Below are positions 1 through 12,733 of a stretch of 64,000 nucleotides of DNA, one piece after another. This DNA is from Winslowiella arboricola. Its GTDB lineage: Bacteria > Pseudomonadota > Gammaproteobacteria > Enterobacterales > Enterobacteriaceae. Position 1 is the first letter of the stretch. The number at the start of each line of letters is the position of its first letter. The stretch is from positions 333,052-397,051 of the forward strand of contig NZ_JAODIM010000038.1 of assembly GCF_025527015.1 (NCBI RefSeq), given 5' to 3'. The notes beneath the pieces were generated by a model that did not search any database, was not told the DNA's origin, and saw nothing but the letters and a program-made list of their open reading frames with translations. The position numbers and the translations under genes are program-made.

Positions 1-1664
1 ACTGCCAGCACATAACGTTCCTGCGACTCGTTACACCAGACTTCCAGCGGACTCATGCCCGGTTCGTCGTTAAGGATATCACGCAGGTTAAACTTGCCGC
101 CGCGCTCGCCATCGCTGACCAGTTCTGGCATCGCATTTGACAGACCGCCTGCGCCAACGTCATGGATAAACAGAATCGGGTTGTCTTCGCCCAGCTGCCA
201 GCAGCGGTCGATCACTTCCTGACAACGACGTTCCATTTCCGGGTTGTCGCGCTGCACGGAAGCAAAATCAAGATCGGCATCGGACTGGCCGGAAGCCATC
301 GAAGATGCTGCGCCGCCGCCCAGACCGATATTCATCGCCGGACCACCCAGCACAATCAGTTTGGCGCCAACGGTGATCTCACCTTTCTGTACGTGGTCAG
401 CACGGATATTGCCGATACCGCCCGCCAGCATAATCGGTTTATGGTAGCCACGCAGCTCAACGCCATTATGGCTGTTAACCCGCTCTTCATAAGTACGGAA
501 GTAGCCATTCAGCGCCGGACGACCAAATTCGTTGTTAAATGCCGCACCGCCAAGTGGGCCATCGGTCATAATATCCAGCGCGGTAACGATGCGGTCTGGC
601 TTACCAAAATCTTCTTCCCACGGCTGTTCAAAGCCCGGAATACGCAGGTTGGAGACGGAGAAGCCCACCAGACCCGCTTTGGGTTTCGCACCACGACCGG
701 TCGCGCCTTCATCACGGATTTCACCGCCGGAGCCGGTTGCCGCGCCAGGCCATGGTGAAATCGCCGTCGGATGGTTATGGGTTTCCACCTTCATCAGAAT
801 ATGCGCATCTTCCTGATGGAAGTCATATACACCTTTATCTGCATCGGCGTAGAAACGGCCAATCTGCGAACCTTCCATCACTGCGGCGTTATCTTTATAC
901 GCTGACAGCACATAGTCAGGGGTCTGTTCAAAGGTGTTTTTGATCATCTTAAACAGCGATTTAGGCTGTTGCTGACCATCAATAATCCAGTCGGCGTTGA
1001 AAATTTTATGGCGACAGTGCTCTGAGTTTGCCTGAGCAAACATATACAGCTCGATGTCGTTCGGGTTGCGCCCCAGTTTTTCAAACGCGGCCTGCAGATA
1101 ATCAATTTCATCATCCGCCAGCGCCAGACCCAGCTTCTGGTTAGCCTGCACCAGCGCATTGCGCCCTTCACCCAGCAGATCGACGCTCTGCAACGGCTGC
1201 GGCTGATGGTGAGCAAACAGCTGCTCAGCCTGATCCAGCTCGGTGAAGATCGTCTCCATCATGCGGTCATGCAGCAGTCCACCCAGCTGCGTCCACTGTG
1301 CTTCGGTCAGCTGTGGCGCCTGCAGATAGAACGCCAGTCCGCGCTCAAGGCGCAGCACCTGTGGTAAATCGCAGTTATGGGCAATATCGGTAGCTTTAGA
1401 AGACCATGGCGAAATGGTGCCTGGACGTGGGGTCACCAGCAATAAACGGCCTTGCGGCGCATGCTCAGCGAGAGACGGGCCGTACTTCAGCAGACGCTGA
1501 AGGCGGGCTTTTTCGTCAGCTGCGAGCGGCGCGCTGACATCAGCAAAATGGACGTACTCAGCGTAAATATCACTCACCGGCAGGTGAGCGTCCTGAAATC
1601 GGGCCAGCAGTTTGTTTACACGAAATGCCGACAGAGCGGGCGAACCACGCAGAATTTCCATCAT
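1..1664 (-). CDS. purL: Phosphoribosylformylglycinamidine synthase, N-terminal part (cut by window edge)
   Basis: This is the ATP- and glutamine-dependent FGAM synthase of de novo purine synthesis, in the cytoplasm. Only the N-terminal ~554 residues lie in the window; the enterobacterial protein is ~1295 residues, so the catalytic remainder and the glutaminase domain lie beyond position 1. The start is a double ATG ([14 protein letters not shown]), as in E. coli. Visible parts include [24 protein letters not shown] and GGEIRDEG, which belong to the FGAM synthase ATP-binding core. The gene is divergent from mltF. A PurR-like operator lies about 90 bp upstream of the start, which fits purine repression. 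Identification is secure. Confidence 0.97.
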   Translation of the reverse strand, partial: MMEILRGSPALSAFRVNKLLARFQDAHLPVSDIYAEYVHFADVSAPLAADEKARLQRLLKYGPSLAEHAPQGRLLLVTPRPGTISPWSSKATDIAHNCDLPQVLRLERGLAFYLQAPQLTEAQWTQLGGLLHDRMMETIFTELDQAEQLFAHHQPQPLQSVDLLGEGRNALVQANQKLGLALADDEIDYLQAAFEKLGRNPNDIELYMFAQANSEHCRHKIFNADWIIDGQQQPKSLFKMIKNTFEQTPDYVLSAYKDNAAVMEGSQIGRFYADADKGVYDFHQEDAHILMKVETHNHPTAISPWPGAATGSGGEIRDEGATGRGAKPKAGLVGFSVSNLRIPGFEQPWEEDFGKPDRIVTALDIMTDGPLGGAAFNNEFGRPALNGYFRTYEERVNSHNGVELRGYHKPIMLAGGIGNIRADHVQKGEITVGAKLIVLGGPAMNIGLGGGAASSMASGQSDADLDFASVQRDNPEMERRCQEVIDRCWQLGEDNPILFIHDVGAGGLSNAMPELVSDGERGGKFNLRDILNDEPGMSPLEVWCNESQERYVLA

Positions 1665-1753
1665 CAAAGATCTCTCGTCTTCGAAGCGCCGGGCGACGCT
1701 TCTTTGGGCGCAACAGGGAAAGCGGGCGCTATTATAGAGAATCCGCGGCCCCA

Positions 1754-1769
1754 ACGAAACCGTTTGCGC
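1754..1769 (-). promoter_or_regulatory. PurR-type operator upstream of purL
   Basis: The + strand reads ACGAAACCGTTTGCGC, which matches the inverted PurR consensus (ANGAAAACGTTTGCGT) at all but two constrained positions. It sits about 90 bp upstream of the purL start. purL is a known PurR-regulon gene in E. coli. The site is seen in sequence; binding is inferred. Confidence 0.6.
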
Positions 1770-1932
1770 ACAATTTCTCGGATACAGGAATTGGCTTAAA
1801 ATTGCGCAAAAACTGCTGAATTAGTTGCAGCGCTGCACTTTGTTGCGCAAAATGCCCCACGCTCTGGGAAATCCACCATAACTAATACTGCCGAAAGAGA
1901 CAGAGGCCTGCGGGCAACCAAGAGATAACTAT

Positions 1933-3390
1933 TTGAAACGCCTAAAAATTAATTATCTGCTGATCGGGCTGATCACCGTGCTGCTGGCGCTGGCGCTGTG
2001 GCCATCGATCCCCTGGTACGGGGGTTCGCAAGATCGAATCGCACAGATAAAATCGCGGGGCGTACTACGTATCAGCACCATTAATTCCCCGCTAACGTAT
2101 TACACCATCAATAAATCACCGGCCGGGATGGACTACGAGCTGGCAAAACGTTTTGCCGGTTATCTGGGCGTTCGCCTGGAAGTGACCGTGCGTCAGAATC
2201 TCAGCGATCTGTTTGACGACCTTGACGATGACAAGGCCGATATTCTGGCCGCCGGCCTTAACTACAACAGTGAAAGACTGGCACGGTTTCGCACCGGCCC
2301 GACCTACTATTCCGTTTCCCAGCAGCTGGTATACCGTATTGGCAAACCGCGCCCTAAAAGTCTTGGCGATCTGAAAGGCCGTCTGACGGTGGCCTCCGGT
2401 TCCGCTTATCTGTCAACGTTGCGCAACGCCAGGCAAAATCAGTATCCGGATCTCGACTGGGCTATCTCGACCGATCAGGGGCCGAAAGCTCTGCTGGAAG
2501 CGGTAGCGGACGGTAAACTCGAATATACCGTCGGTGATTCGGTAACCATCGGCCTGCTGCAACGTATCCATCCGCAGCTGGCGGTGGCCTTTGATATTAC
2601 CGATGAAGAGCCGGTGACCTGGTATATGCAGCGTGACGAGGATGACACCCTCGATGCGGCGATGCTCGATTTCTTCAGCCAGATGAGCGAAGAAGGCAGC
2701 ATGGCGCGCCTGGAAGAGAAGTATCTTGGTCACGTTGGCACCTTTGATTACGTGGATACCCGCACCTTCCTGCGCGCGATTGACGGTACCCTGCCCGATA
2801 TCAAGCCGCTGTTTGAACGCTATGCCAGCAATATCGACTGGCGTTTGCTGGCGGCGATCTCCTACCAGGAGTCGCACTGGAATCCGCAGGCTACCTCGCC
2901 TACCGGCGTGCGTGGCCTGATGATGCTGACGCGCAACACCGCTGACAGTCTGAACGTTGATGACCGGCTGGATCCGGAGCAGAGCATTCGTGGTGGCAGC
3001 GAATATTTACAGCGCATGATGGAAAAAGTGCCCGCGACCATCCCGGAGGATGAGCGCATCTGGTTTGCGCTGGCGGCTTACAATATGGGGTATGCCCATA
3101 TGCTGGATGCACGCAGGCTGACCGAGAAACAGAAAGGCAACCCGGACAGCTGGGCTGACGTTAAAGTGCGTCTGCCGATGCTGAGCCAGAAACGCTATTA
3201 CAGCCAGACCACTTACGGCTATGCGCGCGGCCATGAAGCATACGCTTACGTAGAGAATATCCGTAAGTATCAGATCAGTCTGGTGGGGTATTTGCAGGAT
3301 CAGGAGAGAAAACTGGCCCAGCAGGCAGCGATGGAAGCCGAACTGGGTAAAGGTTATCCGACGGTGGAACCGGTGATTGCGCTTAACTGA
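1933..3390 (+). CDS. mltF: Membrane-bound lytic murein transglycosylase F
   Basis: MltF cleaves the MurNAc-GlcNAc bond of peptidoglycan, forming 1,6-anhydroMurNAc, and acts from the periplasm/outer membrane. The 485-residue protein starts at a TTG, giving [14 protein letters not shown] and a hydrophobic export segment (about residues 7-25). Next comes an SBP_bac_3-like domain (about 40-265) and then a C-terminal SLT domain with the catalytic glutamate in SYQESHW (E313). The SLT motifs GLMMLT and AAYNMGYAH follow. Length and start match the E. coli enzyme apart from a shorter C-terminal tail. It is divergent from purL and convergent with tadA, as in E. coli. Confidence 0.96.
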   Translation: MKRLKINYLLIGLITVLLALALWPSIPWYGGSQDRIAQIKSRGVLRISTINSPLTYYTINKSPAGMDYELAKRFAGYLGVRLEVTVRQNLSDLFDDLDDDKADILAAGLNYNSERLARFRTGPTYYSVSQQLVYRIGKPRPKSLGDLKGRLTVASGSAYLSTLRNARQNQYPDLDWAISTDQGPKALLEAVADGKLEYTVGDSVTIGLLQRIHPQLAVAFDITDEEPVTWYMQRDEDDTLDAAMLDFFSQMSEEGSMARLEEKYLGHVGTFDYVDTRTFLRAIDGTLPDIKPLFERYASNIDWRLLAAISYQESHWNPQATSPTGVRGLMMLTRNTADSLNVDDRLDPEQSIRGGSEYLQRMMEKVPATIPEDERIWFALAAYNMGYAHMLDARRLTEKQKGNPDSWADVKVRLPMLSQKRYYSQTTYGYARGHEAYAYVENIRKYQISLVGYLQDQERKLAQQAAMEAELGKGYPTVEPVIALN

Positions 3391-3394
3391 CGAT

Positions 3395-3414
3395 AACGGT
3401 GGCGCAGGCCGCCG

Positions 3415-3416
<2 letters not shown>
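3395..3416. terminator. Hairpin between convergent mltF and tadA
   Basis: AACGGTGGC pairs with GCCGCCGTT around a 4-nt loop (one wobble pair), between the mltF stop and the tadA stop. There is no long T tract, so termination is plausible but not certain. Confidence 0.4.
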
Positions 3417-3939
<523 letters not shown>

Positions 3940-4009
3940 TTATACCTAAAATGCTGAGGAGACTAAGTGAAACCTGTTACAGAGGAGGGCAAACCTGGCC
4001 GCCCTGCCA

Positions 4010-4648
4010 CTACTCCAGCTGTTGCAACTGTCCTGTCGGCGTGACACGCCAGCGGTGCTGGCAGAAGAACAGCAGCGGGTTATCCTGCTTGCTGTCGCTA
4101 TAACCGCTATACAACTGCAACGGCGTACCAATCTGATCCTCCAGCCGCGCCACTTTTTCATGACCTAAACAGCGCATCGCCAGCACCCGGCCGCCAAAGC
4201 CACGCGCCATCTGGCTGGCAATCAGTTTTACCCGCGGCAGAAACGGCGAATCATGATAGACCTGCTCCACCAGCGACTGCGGCGAGCCGGTAATCAGCCA
4301 GACATCGGCGTCTTCGCTGCTCAGATAATCGGTCAGACGCTTCACCACCACCGGAAAAGCGGTTACGCGCGGGCGAAACCACTCGGCAAAAGCCTGCTCG
4401 CGCTGGCGTAAGCGCTCCTCACTATGACCAAAGGTGATTGCCCACAGTAACAGGCTCATCGGCCAGCGTGCAGCGCGGCCCTTGATCAGCAGAGCCAGAC
4501 CAATTACCGGCAACAAAGGCGTCACCAGCAGCAGATTAAGCGGCTGACGCCACAGCAAATAGCGCATAAATGTGCCAAACATATCCTGCTGATGCAGCGT
4601 GCCATCCAAATCGAAAAATACTACGCGCTTTGGTGATCCCTTAATCAA
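4010..4648 (-). CDS. pgpC: Phosphatidylglycerophosphatase C (HAD family)
   Basis: PgpC (formerly YfhB) removes phosphate from phosphatidylglycerophosphate in phospholipid synthesis at the inner membrane. It has the HAD nucleophile motif VVFFDLDGTLHQQD near the N-terminus, a hydrophobic stretch (about residues 38-62, PLNLLLVTPLLPVIGLAL) and the later motifs WLITGSPQSL and YSGYSDSKQDNPLL. I choose the TTG at 4648 because GAGGAG precedes it by 6 nt and the resulting 212-residue protein matches E. coli. An in-frame ATG at 4675 would add nine residues and has no comparable ribosome-binding site. The gene sits between tadA and yfhH. Confidence 0.93.
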   Translation of the reverse strand: MIKGSPKRVVFFDLDGTLHQQDMFGTFMRYLLWRQPLNLLLVTPLLPVIGLALLIKGRAARWPMSLLLWAITFGHSEERLRQREQAFAEWFRPRVTAFPVVVKRLTDYLSSEDADVWLITGSPQSLVEQVYHDSPFLPRVKLIASQMARGFGGRVLAMRCLGHEKVARLEDQIGTPLQLYSGYSDSKQDNPLLFFCQHRWRVTPTGQLQQLE

Positions 4649-4911
4649 ACAATACTCCTCAGGGTAAAATACCAATTAGTCGGGCAACTGCTGTCGCCAC
4701 TGTCAGAGCTACCATAACAAGTGTAGACAGAAGCGGTAAACTCAACCCGTGCTTTACCGTATCGATCAATTTCCACGCAAGTTATCCCTTTTACCTGTTT
4801 TAATCATGGATCGCACAGCGGGGCACGGTAGACTAAGTTATTCATATTCAGGACATCAGTTCGACGCAGGTAGGTAAGCTCATGCTATCGCGTTAATCAG
4901 AGGAAAACAGA

Positions 4912-5751
4912 ATGAGTTCACTGCTGCGCATTCGACAGCTCTATCCGCGACTGGCGTTAAACGAACGCCGGCTGGCGGATTACCTGCTGTCGCAGCCGGA
5001 TCGCGCTCGTCACCTCAGCTCGCAAAAGCTGGCGGAGGAGTCCGGCGTCAGCCAGTCCAGCGTGGTCAAATTCGCGCAAAAGCTGGGTTATAAAGGCTTC
5101 CCGGCATTGAAACTGGCGCTCAGTGAATCCCTCTCAGAAAAAGATGCGATCACCGTCCATAATCAGATTTTAAGTGATGATCCGCTGAAAGTCGTTGGCG
5201 AGAAGCTGTTTGCCGAGAAGCAATCGGCGATCCGCGCCACGCTGGATATTAACAGTGAAGAGAAGCTGATCGAGACGTTGCGGCTGTTGAAGTCCGCCCA
5301 TCGTATTGTGCTGGTCGGTATCGGCGCCTCGGGCCTGGTGGCAAAAGACTTCTCCTGGAAGCTGATGAAAATCGGCATCAGCGCGGTAGCGGAGCAGGAT
5401 ATGCATGCGCTGCTGGCCAGCGTACAGGCGATGAAAGCCGGCGATCTGCTGCTGGCGATCTCATATAGCGGCGAACGCCGTGAGATCAATCTTGCCGCAC
5501 AGGAAGCGCGCCTGGCCGGCGCCGATGTGCTGGCGTTTACCGGTTTTACGCCCAATACTCTGCAACAATCCGCCAGCCACTGCCTGTATACCGTGGCCGA
5601 AGAGCAAACCACCCGCAGCGCGGCGATTTCATCCACCACCGCTCAGCTGGCGCTGACCGACCTGCTGTTTATGGCGCTGATCCAGAACGATCCGCAGCGC
5701 GCCTCCAGCCATATTCGTCATAGTGAAGCGCTGGTGAAAAAGCTGGTGTGA
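4912..5751 (+). CDS. yfhH: RpiR/MurR-family transcriptional regulator YfhH
   Basis: The 279-residue protein has an N-terminal RpiR-type helix-turn-helix (about 1-77; LAEESGVSQSSVVKFAQKLGYKGF) and a C-terminal SIS sugar-phosphate-binding domain (about 120-260; VLVGIGASGLVAKDFSWKL, ISYSGERRE). Proteins of this type sense phosphosugars; the ligand of YfhH is unknown to me. It closely matches E. coli YfhH and occupies the same locus beside yfhL. AGAGGAAAACAG before the ATG is a good ribosome-binding site. A hairpin terminator follows. Confidence 0.93.
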   Translation: MSSLLRIRQLYPRLALNERRLADYLLSQPDRARHLSSQKLAEESGVSQSSVVKFAQKLGYKGFPALKLALSESLSEKDAITVHNQILSDDPLKVVGEKLFAEKQSAIRATLDINSEEKLIETLRLLKSAHRIVLVGIGASGLVAKDFSWKLMKIGISAVAEQDMHALLASVQAMKAGDLLLAISYSGERREINLAAQEARLAGADVLAFTGFTPNTLQQSASHCLYTVAEEQTTRSAAISSTTAQLALTDLLFMALIQNDPQRASSHIRHSEALVKKLV

Positions 5752-5776
5752 GGGTATATCGCGATCAGTAGTGTGG

Positions 5777-5818
5777 AGTGCCCCTTATGACGGTGATCAT
5801 TGGGGGCACTTTCTTTTT
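5777..5818 (+). terminator. Rho-independent terminator after yfhH
   Basis: AGTGCCCC pairs with GGGGCACT across an 18-nt loop, followed by TTCTTTTT. Position and T tract fit a terminator for yfhH. Confidence 0.75.
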
Positions 5819-5914
5819 ATGTTATTGTTCGCGACATAAAAAACTGCCTGACAGCTGTCGGACATGGGCGACAATAGAATTTAACTTATTAATTTATATA
5901 AACTTTAAGCGTAA

Positions 5915-6175
<261 letters not shown>

Positions 6176-6187
6176 AGCTATCCGGCA

Positions 6188-6208
6188 GGGGCGTCGGTAA
6201 CGACGCCC
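6188..6208. repeat. GC-rich intergenic palindrome (copy 1), possible terminator
   Basis: GGGCGTC pairs with GACGCCC around GGTAAC between yfhL and acpS, which converge. It resembles the palindromes at 21307, 37991, 45013, 49909 and 55181. It may act as a bidirectional terminator, but there is no T tract. Confidence 0.5.
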
Positions 6209-6220
6209 GTGGGGTATAAC

Positions 6221-6601
6221 TTAATTTTCAATGATTACCGTGGCGCAGGCATAGTTCCGCTCATCCGCCAGCGTCACGTGCACATATTTTACCCCAAGCT
6301 TTGCCGCCACTTCCGCCGCATGCTGGAAAAAACGCAGTCCTGGCTTACCCAGCTCGTCGTTATACACTTCAAACTGGTTAAAGGCTAAACCGCCACGGAT
6401 GCCAGTGCCAAAGGCTTTAGCCGCCGCCTCTTTCACCGCAAATCGCTTGGCGAGAAAACGCACCGGTTGCTGATGCGCCTGATATTGTGCCCACTCGTTG
6501 CTGCTGAGCACACGCTGCGCCAGACGATCACCGGAGCGCGAAATCACGCCTTCGATGCGCGCGATCTCAACGATATCGGTACCCAGCCCGAGGATAGCCA
6601 T
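6221..6601 (-). CDS. acpS: Holo-[acyl-carrier-protein] synthase
   Basis: AcpS transfers 4'-phosphopantetheine from CoA to the serine of apo-ACP, activating fatty-acid synthesis. The 126-residue protein has the family motifs [13 protein letters not shown] (D9) and [16 protein letters not shown] (metal-binding glutamate). Its ATG overlaps the pdxJ stop (TAATG), so it is translationally coupled to pdxJ, the same arrangement as in E. coli. Confidence 0.97.
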   Translation of the reverse strand: MAILGLGTDIVEIARIEGVISRSGDRLAQRVLSSNEWAQYQAHQQPVRFLAKRFAVKEAAAKAFGTGIRGGLAFNQFEVYNDELGKPGLRFFQHAAEVAAKLGVKYVHVTLADERNYACATVIIEN

Positions 6602-7332
6602 TAACGACGCGCTTCCCGCATCAGCTGCTTCATCTCTTTTACCGCATCCGCCAGACCGCTCATCACCGCACGTCCAATAATCGCGTGGCCGATATTCAGT
6701 TCATGCATCTCCGGCAGCGCCGCAATCGGCAGCACATTGTGATAAGTCAGACCATGCCCGGCATTAACCTTCAGGCCTTTACCCGCCGCGTAACTTGCTG
6801 CGGCGGTGATGCGCGCCAGCTCTGCATCACGCGCTGGGCCCTCTTCAGCTTCCGCGTAAGCGCCGGTATGGATCTCAATCCAGGGCGCACCAGAAGCGAC
6901 CGCCGCGTCAATCTGGCGCTCGTCGGCGTCGATAAACAGCGATACCAGGATGCCGGCGCTATTCAGACGACTAACGGCAGCAGTGACTTTCGTCAGCTGA
7001 CCGGCGACATCCAGACCACCCTCAGTGGTGACCTCCTGGCGTTTTTCCGGTACCAGACAGCAGAAATGCGGTTTCACTTCGCAGGCAATATCGACCATTT
7101 CGTCGGTGACCGCCATCTCCAGATTCATCCTTGTCTGAATCGTCTGACGTAAAATACGTACGTCGCGATCAGTGATATGACGACGGTCTTCACGCAGATG
7201 CACGGTGATGCCGTCTGCGCCTGCCTGCTCAGAGACAAACGCCGCCTGAACCGGATCGGGATAGTTGGTGCCACGTGCGTTACGCACAGTAGCCACATGA
7301 TCGATATTGACGCCCAACAACAACTCAGCCAT
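6601..7332 (-). CDS. pdxJ: Pyridoxine 5'-phosphate synthase
   Basis: PdxJ condenses 1-deoxyxylulose-5-phosphate with 3-amino-2-oxopropyl phosphate to make pyridoxine 5'-phosphate. The 243-residue TIM barrel begins [21 protein letters not shown] with the typical early motif and carries [16 protein letters not shown] and GHGLTYHNV. It forms an overlapping pair with acpS and lies 76 bp downstream of recO. Confidence 0.97.
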   Translation of the reverse strand: MAELLLGVNIDHVATVRNARGTNYPDPVQAAFVSEQAGADGITVHLREDRRHITDRDVRILRQTIQTRMNLEMAVTDEMVDIACEVKPHFCCLVPEKRQEVTTEGGLDVAGQLTKVTAAVSRLNSAGILVSLFIDADERQIDAAVASGAPWIEIHTGAYAEAEEGPARDAELARITAAASYAAGKGLKVNAGHGLTYHNVLPIAALPEMHELNIGHAIIGRAVMSGLADAVKEMKQLMREARR

Positions 7333-7408
7333 GACAATCCTCAGATTTTTTTCGAAAGACAGGGAGGCAGTTTACAACGTTAAGCGCGACAGTCGGAACT
7401 CCCTGTCG

Positions 7409-8146
7409 CTATTCTGCGTCCGCAGGCGGTGCATCTGCACGTTTTTTTGGCACAAACTGGCGGAAAAGCTCCTGGCTTTTAAGCGGCTTACCGCCGAGGT
7501 AGGGTTTTAATGCGATGCGGGTAAAGCGTTTTGCCGCGCGTAAGCTGTCAGCGTCATGAAATTCACGCTCATACAGCGCACGCAAATGGCGGCCGGTAAA
7601 GCTGCGGTTATTAATCACCAGACTGGCAATAAAGCCTTTCTCTTCACGGTAGCTGTAGGTCATCTCATCCGCCACCTCTTCCCCGCTGCCGGCACAGTGC
7701 AGGAAATCGACGCCATAGCCAAGATGGCCAAGCATCGCCAGCTCAAAACGGCGCAGCGCCGGTTCCGGCGAACTGCTGATGCCCGCTAAGGTCTGGATAC
7801 AGTGCAGATAGTCGAAGAACAGCTCCGGGAAAGGCGTTTCGTGTTGCAGTACTCGCGAGACCAGTTCATTGACGTACAGACCACAGTAGAGAGTGATGCC
7901 GCTTAGCGGCAGTGACAGCGAGACCGCTTCAGCACCGCGCAGGGTTTTGACTTCACCGCGCCCGCCCCAGCGGACCAGCAACGGTGTAAAAGGCTGTAAC
8001 GCGCCTTTCAGATTGGAGCGTTTTGAGCGGGCGCCTTTAGCCAGTACCCGCACACGTCCGTGGCTTTCAGTAAACAGATCTAACAGCAGACTGGTTTCGC
8101 TGTAATGACGCCCATGCAGGACAAACGCGCGTTGCCAGCCTTCCAT
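7409..8146 (-). CDS. recO: DNA repair protein RecO
   Basis: RecO anneals SSB-coated single strands and, with RecR, loads RecA at gaps. The 245-residue protein has an N-terminal OB-fold ([20 protein letters not shown]) and the helical C-terminal region. It sits 7 bp downstream of era, so it belongs to the rnc-era-recO transcription unit. Full length compared with the family (242 in E. coli). Confidence 0.96.
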   Translation of the reverse strand: MEGWQRAFVLHGRHYSETSLLLDLFTESHGRVRVLAKGARSKRSNLKGALQPFTPLLVRWGGRGEVKTLRGAEAVSLSLPLSGITLYCGLYVNELVSRVLQHETPFPELFFDYLHCIQTLAGISSSPEPALRRFELAMLGHLGYGVDFLHCAGSGEEVADEMTYSYREEKGFIASLVINNRSFTGRHLRALYEREFHDADSLRAAKRFTRIALKPYLGGKPLKSQELFRQFVPKKRADAPPADAE

Positions 8147-8153
8147 TCAGGAT

Positions 8154-9059
8154 TTACAGATCGTCTGTATAGCCCAGGCTGCGCAATGCACGTTCGTCAT
8201 CCGCCCAGCCAGACTTCACTTTAACCCACAGTTCAAGGTGCACTTTCGCCTCAAACATATCTTCCATATCTTTACGCGCTTCGATACCGATGGTTTTAAT
8301 CTTGGAACCCTGGTTGCCAATCACCATCTTCTTCTGGCCTTCACGCTCTACCAGAATCAGACCATTAATATCGTAGCCGCCGCGCTCGTTAGTGATAAAG
8401 CGCTCAATCTCCACGGTAACCGAATAAGGCAGCTCAGCACCAAGGAAACGCATCAGTTTCTCACGGATAATTTCCGAGGCCATAAAGCGCTGCGAACGGT
8501 CAGTAATGTAATCTTCCGGGAAATGGTGATCGGCCACCGGCAGGCGCTTACGCACGATGCTGGCAATGGTATCAACATTTTTGCCGGTTTCCGCGGAGAT
8601 CGGCACCATATCCATAAAGTCCATCTGCTGGCTAAGGAACTGCATATGCGGCAGCAGGATACTTTTATCGGTGACGTTATCCACTTTGTTGATCGCCAGA
8701 ATCACCGGCACGCGGTTATCTTTCAGCTTATTCAGCACCATTTCATCGTCGGCGGTCCAGCGCGTGCCTTCAACCACAAAGATTACCAGCTCAACATCAC
8801 CAATCGAGCTGCTTGCTGCGCGGTTCATCAGGCGGTTAATTGCGCGCTTTTCTTCCATATGCAAGCCCGGGGTATCGACGTAGATCGCCTGATAAGCCCC
8901 TTCGGTATGGATACCCATAATGCGGTGACGGGTGGTTTGCGGTTTACGCGAGGTGATGGAAATCTTCTGCCCCAGTAACTGGTTCAGCAGGGTAGATTTA
9001 CCAACGTTTGGGCGGCCTACAATAGCAATAAAGCCGCAATGGGTCTGTTGTTCGCTCAT
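8154..9059 (-). CDS. era: GTPase Era
   Basis: Era is an essential GTPase that binds the 3' end of 16S rRNA and the inner membrane during 30S assembly. The 301-residue protein has G1 at residues 15-22 (GRPNVGKS), the DTPGL and NKVD motifs and a C-terminal KH domain ([11 protein letters not shown]). In E. coli the rnc stop overlaps the era start. Here the era ATG still overlaps a TGA in ATGA form, but that TGA closes a duplicated rnc tail, and the real rnc stop is 60 nt upstream (see the repeat at 9056-9118). Confidence 0.97.
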   Translation of the reverse strand: MSEQQTHCGFIAIVGRPNVGKSTLLNQLLGQKISITSRKPQTTRHRIMGIHTEGAYQAIYVDTPGLHMEEKRAINRLMNRAASSSIGDVELVIFVVEGTRWTADDEMVLNKLKDNRVPVILAINKVDNVTDKSILLPHMQFLSQQMDFMDMVPISAETGKNVDTIASIVRKRLPVADHHFPEDYITDRSQRFMASEIIREKLMRFLGAELPYSVTVEIERFITNERGGYDINGLILVEREGQKKMVIGNQGSKIKTIGIEARKDMEDMFEAKVHLELWVKVKSGWADDERALRSLGYTDDL

Positions 9060-9115
9060 TCGAGTCCTGAGTTAATCAGCGCCTGTTTCGCTGCTGATTG
9101 TAATGTGTTATTCAC

Positions 9116-9118
<3 letters not shown>
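9056..9118 (-). repeat. In-frame tandem duplicate of the rnc 3' end between rnc and era
   Basis: Downstream of the rnc TAA the same frame continues for 20 codons and ends in a TGA that overlaps the era ATG. The last codons read QALINSGLE, matching the true rnc end [10 protein letters not shown] 16-nt block (AACAGGCGCTGATTAA) is identical in the two copies and offset by exactly 60 nt (9132-9147 and 9072-9087). The segment could also be translated from the GTG at 9115 as a 19-residue peptide ending in the ATGA overlap with era. Copying is seen directly; the history is inferred. Confidence 0.8.
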
Positions 9119-9946
<828 letters not shown>

Positions 9947-10921
9947 TCAATGAATTCCGCCAATACGGCTCAGACGAACACCGGTTGGCCACTCATTTTC
10001 CTGCTTCTCAAAGCTCATCCAGATAGTGGTCGCTTTACCAACCAGATTTCTCTCCGGTACAAAGCCCCAATAACGGCTGTCAGCGCTGTTATCGCGGTTG
10101 TCGCCCATCATAAAGTACTGGCCTTGCGGCACTACCCATGTTGACTGCGGCTGGCCTGGCTGACGATAGTACATGCCTGGCTGGCTCTGCGCTTCGGTTA
10201 CCATCAGAATACGATGCGACACATCGCCCAGCGTCTCATTACGGGTTGCCAGACGCAGGCCCCCCTTCATCGATTCGCCCTGCGGCACCTGGAAGAAACC
10301 GTTACCGGATTCATTGCCGGCAAAGCCGCTAAAGGTCTGAATAAAGTCACTTGGTTGCACATCGGAATAGGTCACCGGCAACGCCGTGTTACACGACTGG
10401 CCGCTGTCACAGGCCGGGTTGATAGTCACCGTTTTGCTTTCCGGATCGTAGCTAACCCGATCGCCCGGTAAACCTACCACGCGTTTAATATAATCCAGAC
10501 TCGGATCCTTCGGATATTTAAACACTGCAATATCGCCGCGTTTCGGATGTCCGGTAGGGATAAGAGTCGTCTGGGTAATCGGATCCTTAATACCATAGGC
10601 GAATTTCTCCACCAGGATAAAATCACCGATCAACAACGTTGGCATCATAGAGCCGGAAGGGATCTGAAATGGCTCGTACACAAACGAACGCACGATAAAT
10701 ACCACCGCCAGCACCGGGAACACCGATGCAGCCGTTTCGACCCAACCTGGCTGTTTAGCCACTTTTGCCAGCGTTTTATCATCGACGGCATTACCGGTTT
10801 GCGCGCGCACTTCGGCCAGTTTTGCACGGCGCGCGGGCGCCAGTTTGAACTTATCAAGACACCAGACGATGCCGGTCACCACTGTCGCGATAAACAGGAT
10901 CAGGGCGAAGGTATTAGCCAT
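9947..10921 (-). CDS. lepB: Signal peptidase I
   Basis: LepB removes signal peptides from exported proteins at the periplasmic face of the inner membrane. The 324-residue protein has two N-terminal membrane segments (about 3-22 and 62-78), the nucleophile S91 in PSGSMMPTL and the general base K146 in DYIKRVVGLPGD, and the later box MGDNRDNSADSR. It lies 12 bp downstream of lepA, the classic lepA-lepB operon. Confidence 0.97.
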   Translation of the reverse strand: MANTFALILFIATVVTGIVWCLDKFKLAPARRAKLAEVRAQTGNAVDDKTLAKVAKQPGWVETAASVFPVLAVVFIVRSFVYEPFQIPSGSMMPTLLIGDFILVEKFAYGIKDPITQTTLIPTGHPKRGDIAVFKYPKDPSLDYIKRVVGLPGDRVSYDPESKTVTINPACDSGQSCNTALPVTYSDVQPSDFIQTFSGFAGNESGNGFFQVPQGESMKGGLRLATRNETLGDVSHRILMVTEAQSQPGMYYRQPGQPQSTWVVPQGQYFMMGDNRDNSADSRYWGFVPERNLVGKATTIWMSFEKQENEWPTGVRLSRIGGIH

Positions 10922-10933
10922 TAAACGATTTCC

Positions 10934-12733
10934 TTATTTGCTGTCTTTGCCAACATGCAGAATGGCAAGGAACGCTTCCTGCGGCAGCTCTACGTTACCG
11001 ACCTGCTTCATACGTTTCTTACCATCTTTCTGTTTCTGCAACAGTTTTTTCTTACGGCTGACGTCACCGCCATAGCACTTGGCCAGGACGTTTTTACGCA
11101 GCTGCTTGACGGTGGACCGGGCAATAATATGGTTGCCAATCGCCGCCTGAATCGCGATATCGAACTGTTGACGTGGAATCAACTCTTTCATCTTTTCCAC
11201 CAGATCGCGACCACGATACTGCGAGTTATCACGGTGAGTGATCAGCGCCAGCGCATCTACACGCTCGGCGTTAATCAGCACATCAACACGTACCATGTCA
11301 GAGGTTTGAAAACGTTTAAAATTATAATCCAGCGACGCATAACCGCGTGAAGTCGACTTCAGACGGTCAAAGAAGTCGAGAACCACTTCCGCCATCGGAA
11401 TTTCATAAGTCAGCGCCACCTGGTTGCCGTGGTAAACCATATTGGTCTGCACGCCACGCTTCTCGATGCACAGTGTAATCACATTACCGAGATACTCCTG
11501 CGGCAGCAGCATATGACACTCCGCAATCGGTTCGCGCAGTTCAGCGATGCTGTTCAGCGCTGGCAGCTTAGCCGGGCTATCAACATAGACCGTCTCACCC
11601 GCAGTGGTTTCCACTTCATAGACTACCGTCGGTGCGGTAGTAATCAGGTCAAGGTCGTACTCACGCTCCAGACGCTCCTGAATGATCTCCATATGCAGCA
11701 AACCGAGGAAGCCACAACGGAAGCCGAAGCCCAGCGCGGTAGAACTTTCTGGTTCATAGAACAGGGAGGCATCGTTCAGGCTCAGTTTGCCCAGCGCATC
11801 GCGGAAGGCTTCATAATCGTCTGAGCTGATCGGGAACAGACCGGCGTAAACCTGCGGCTTCACTTTTTTAAAGCCCGGCAGCGCTTTATCGGCTGAGTTG
11901 CGCGCTAAGGTCAGCGTATCGCCAACTGGCGCACCGAGGATGTCTTTAATCGCACAAACCAGCCAGCCTACTTCGCCGCAGTTCAGTACATCGCGATCAA
12001 CACGTTTCGGGGTGAAAATACCCAGACGCTCGGCGTTATACACCTGGCCGGTACTCATCACTTTGATTTTGTCGCCTTTACGCATGGTGCCGTTTTTAAT
12101 ACGCACCAGCGAAACAACGCCGAGATAGTTGTCGAACCAGGAGTCGATAATCAGTGCCTGCAACGGCGCGGCCGGATCACCTTCCGGCGCCGGAATATCA
12201 CGCACCAGGCGCTCCAGCACTTCAGGTACGCCAACACCGGTCTTCGCTGAGCAGCGCACCGCGTCAGTGGCGTCAATGCCCACGATATCTTCGATTTCCT
12301 GCGCGGCGCGATCGGGATCGGCTGCTGGCAGGTCAATCTTATTCAGTACCGGCACCACTTCCAGATCCATTTCCATGGCGGTATAGCAGTTCGCCAGGGT
12401 TTGTGCTTCCACACCCTGCCCTGCATCAACCACCAACAGCGCACCTTCACAGGCAGCCAGCGAGCGCGAAACTTCATAAGAGAAGTCAACGTGGCCCGGG
12501 GTGTCGATAAAATTGAGCTGGTAAGTTTCACCGTTTAGCGCTTTGTAATCGAGCGTCACGCTCTGCGCTTTGATTGTAATGCCACGCTCACGTTCTAAAT
12601 CCATGGAATCCAGAACCTGCGCAGCCATTTCGCGCTCGCTTAAGCCACCGCAGATTTGAATCAGACGGTCAGAGAGCGTTGATTTACCGTGGTCAATGTG
12701 TGCGATGATGGAGAAATTTCGTATGTGCTTCAT
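10934..12733 (-). CDS. lepA: Translation elongation factor 4 (LepA)
   Basis: LepA is a ribosome-bound GTPase related to EF-G that affects initiation and possibly back-translocation. The 599-residue protein has the P loop AHIDHGKST (11-19), the DTPGHVDF and NKIDLP motifs and the LepA-specific C-terminal domain. Length matches E. coli exactly. It is first gene of lepA-lepB. The 249 bp upstream contain a small hairpin (GCGGACTTCCGTCCG, near 12808-12822) and no gene that I can see. Confidence 0.97.
   Translation of the reverse strand: MKHIRNFSIIAHIDHGKSTLSDRLIQICGGLSEREMAAQVLDSMDLERERGITIKAQSVTLDYKALNGETYQLNFIDTPGHVDFSYEVSRSLAACEGALLVVDAGQGVEAQTLANCYTAMEMDLEVVPVLNKIDLPAADPDRAAQEIEDIVGIDATDAVRCSAKTGVGVPEVLERLVRDIPAPEGDPAAPLQALIIDSWFDNYLGVVSLVRIKNGTMRKGDKIKVMSTGQVYNAERLGIFTPKRVDRDVLNCGEVGWLVCAIKDILGAPVGDTLTLARNSADKALPGFKKVKPQVYAGLFPISSDDYEAFRDALGKLSLNDASLFYEPESSTALGFGFRCGFLGLLHMEIIQERLEREYDLDLITTAPTVVYEVETTAGETVYVDSPAKLPALNSIAELREPIAECHMLLPQEYLGNVITLCIEKRGVQTNMVYHGNQVALTYEIPMAEVVLDFFDRLKSTSRGYASLDYNFKRFQTSDMVRVDVLINAERVDALALITHRDNSQYRGRDLVEKMKELIPRQQFDIAIQAAIGNHIIARSTVKQLRKNVLAKCYGGDVSRKKKLLQKQKDGKKRMKQVGNVELPQEAFLAILHVGKDSK

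Noticed and set aside
162..1216. Several plus-strand and minus-strand frames of 60-200 codons across the first 1.6 kb
   Set aside because: They lie antisense or out of frame within purL, which accounts for the whole segment.
8238..8978. A 246-codon plus-strand frame
   Set aside because: Antisense to era; composition (many H, Q, T) is that of a complement shadow.
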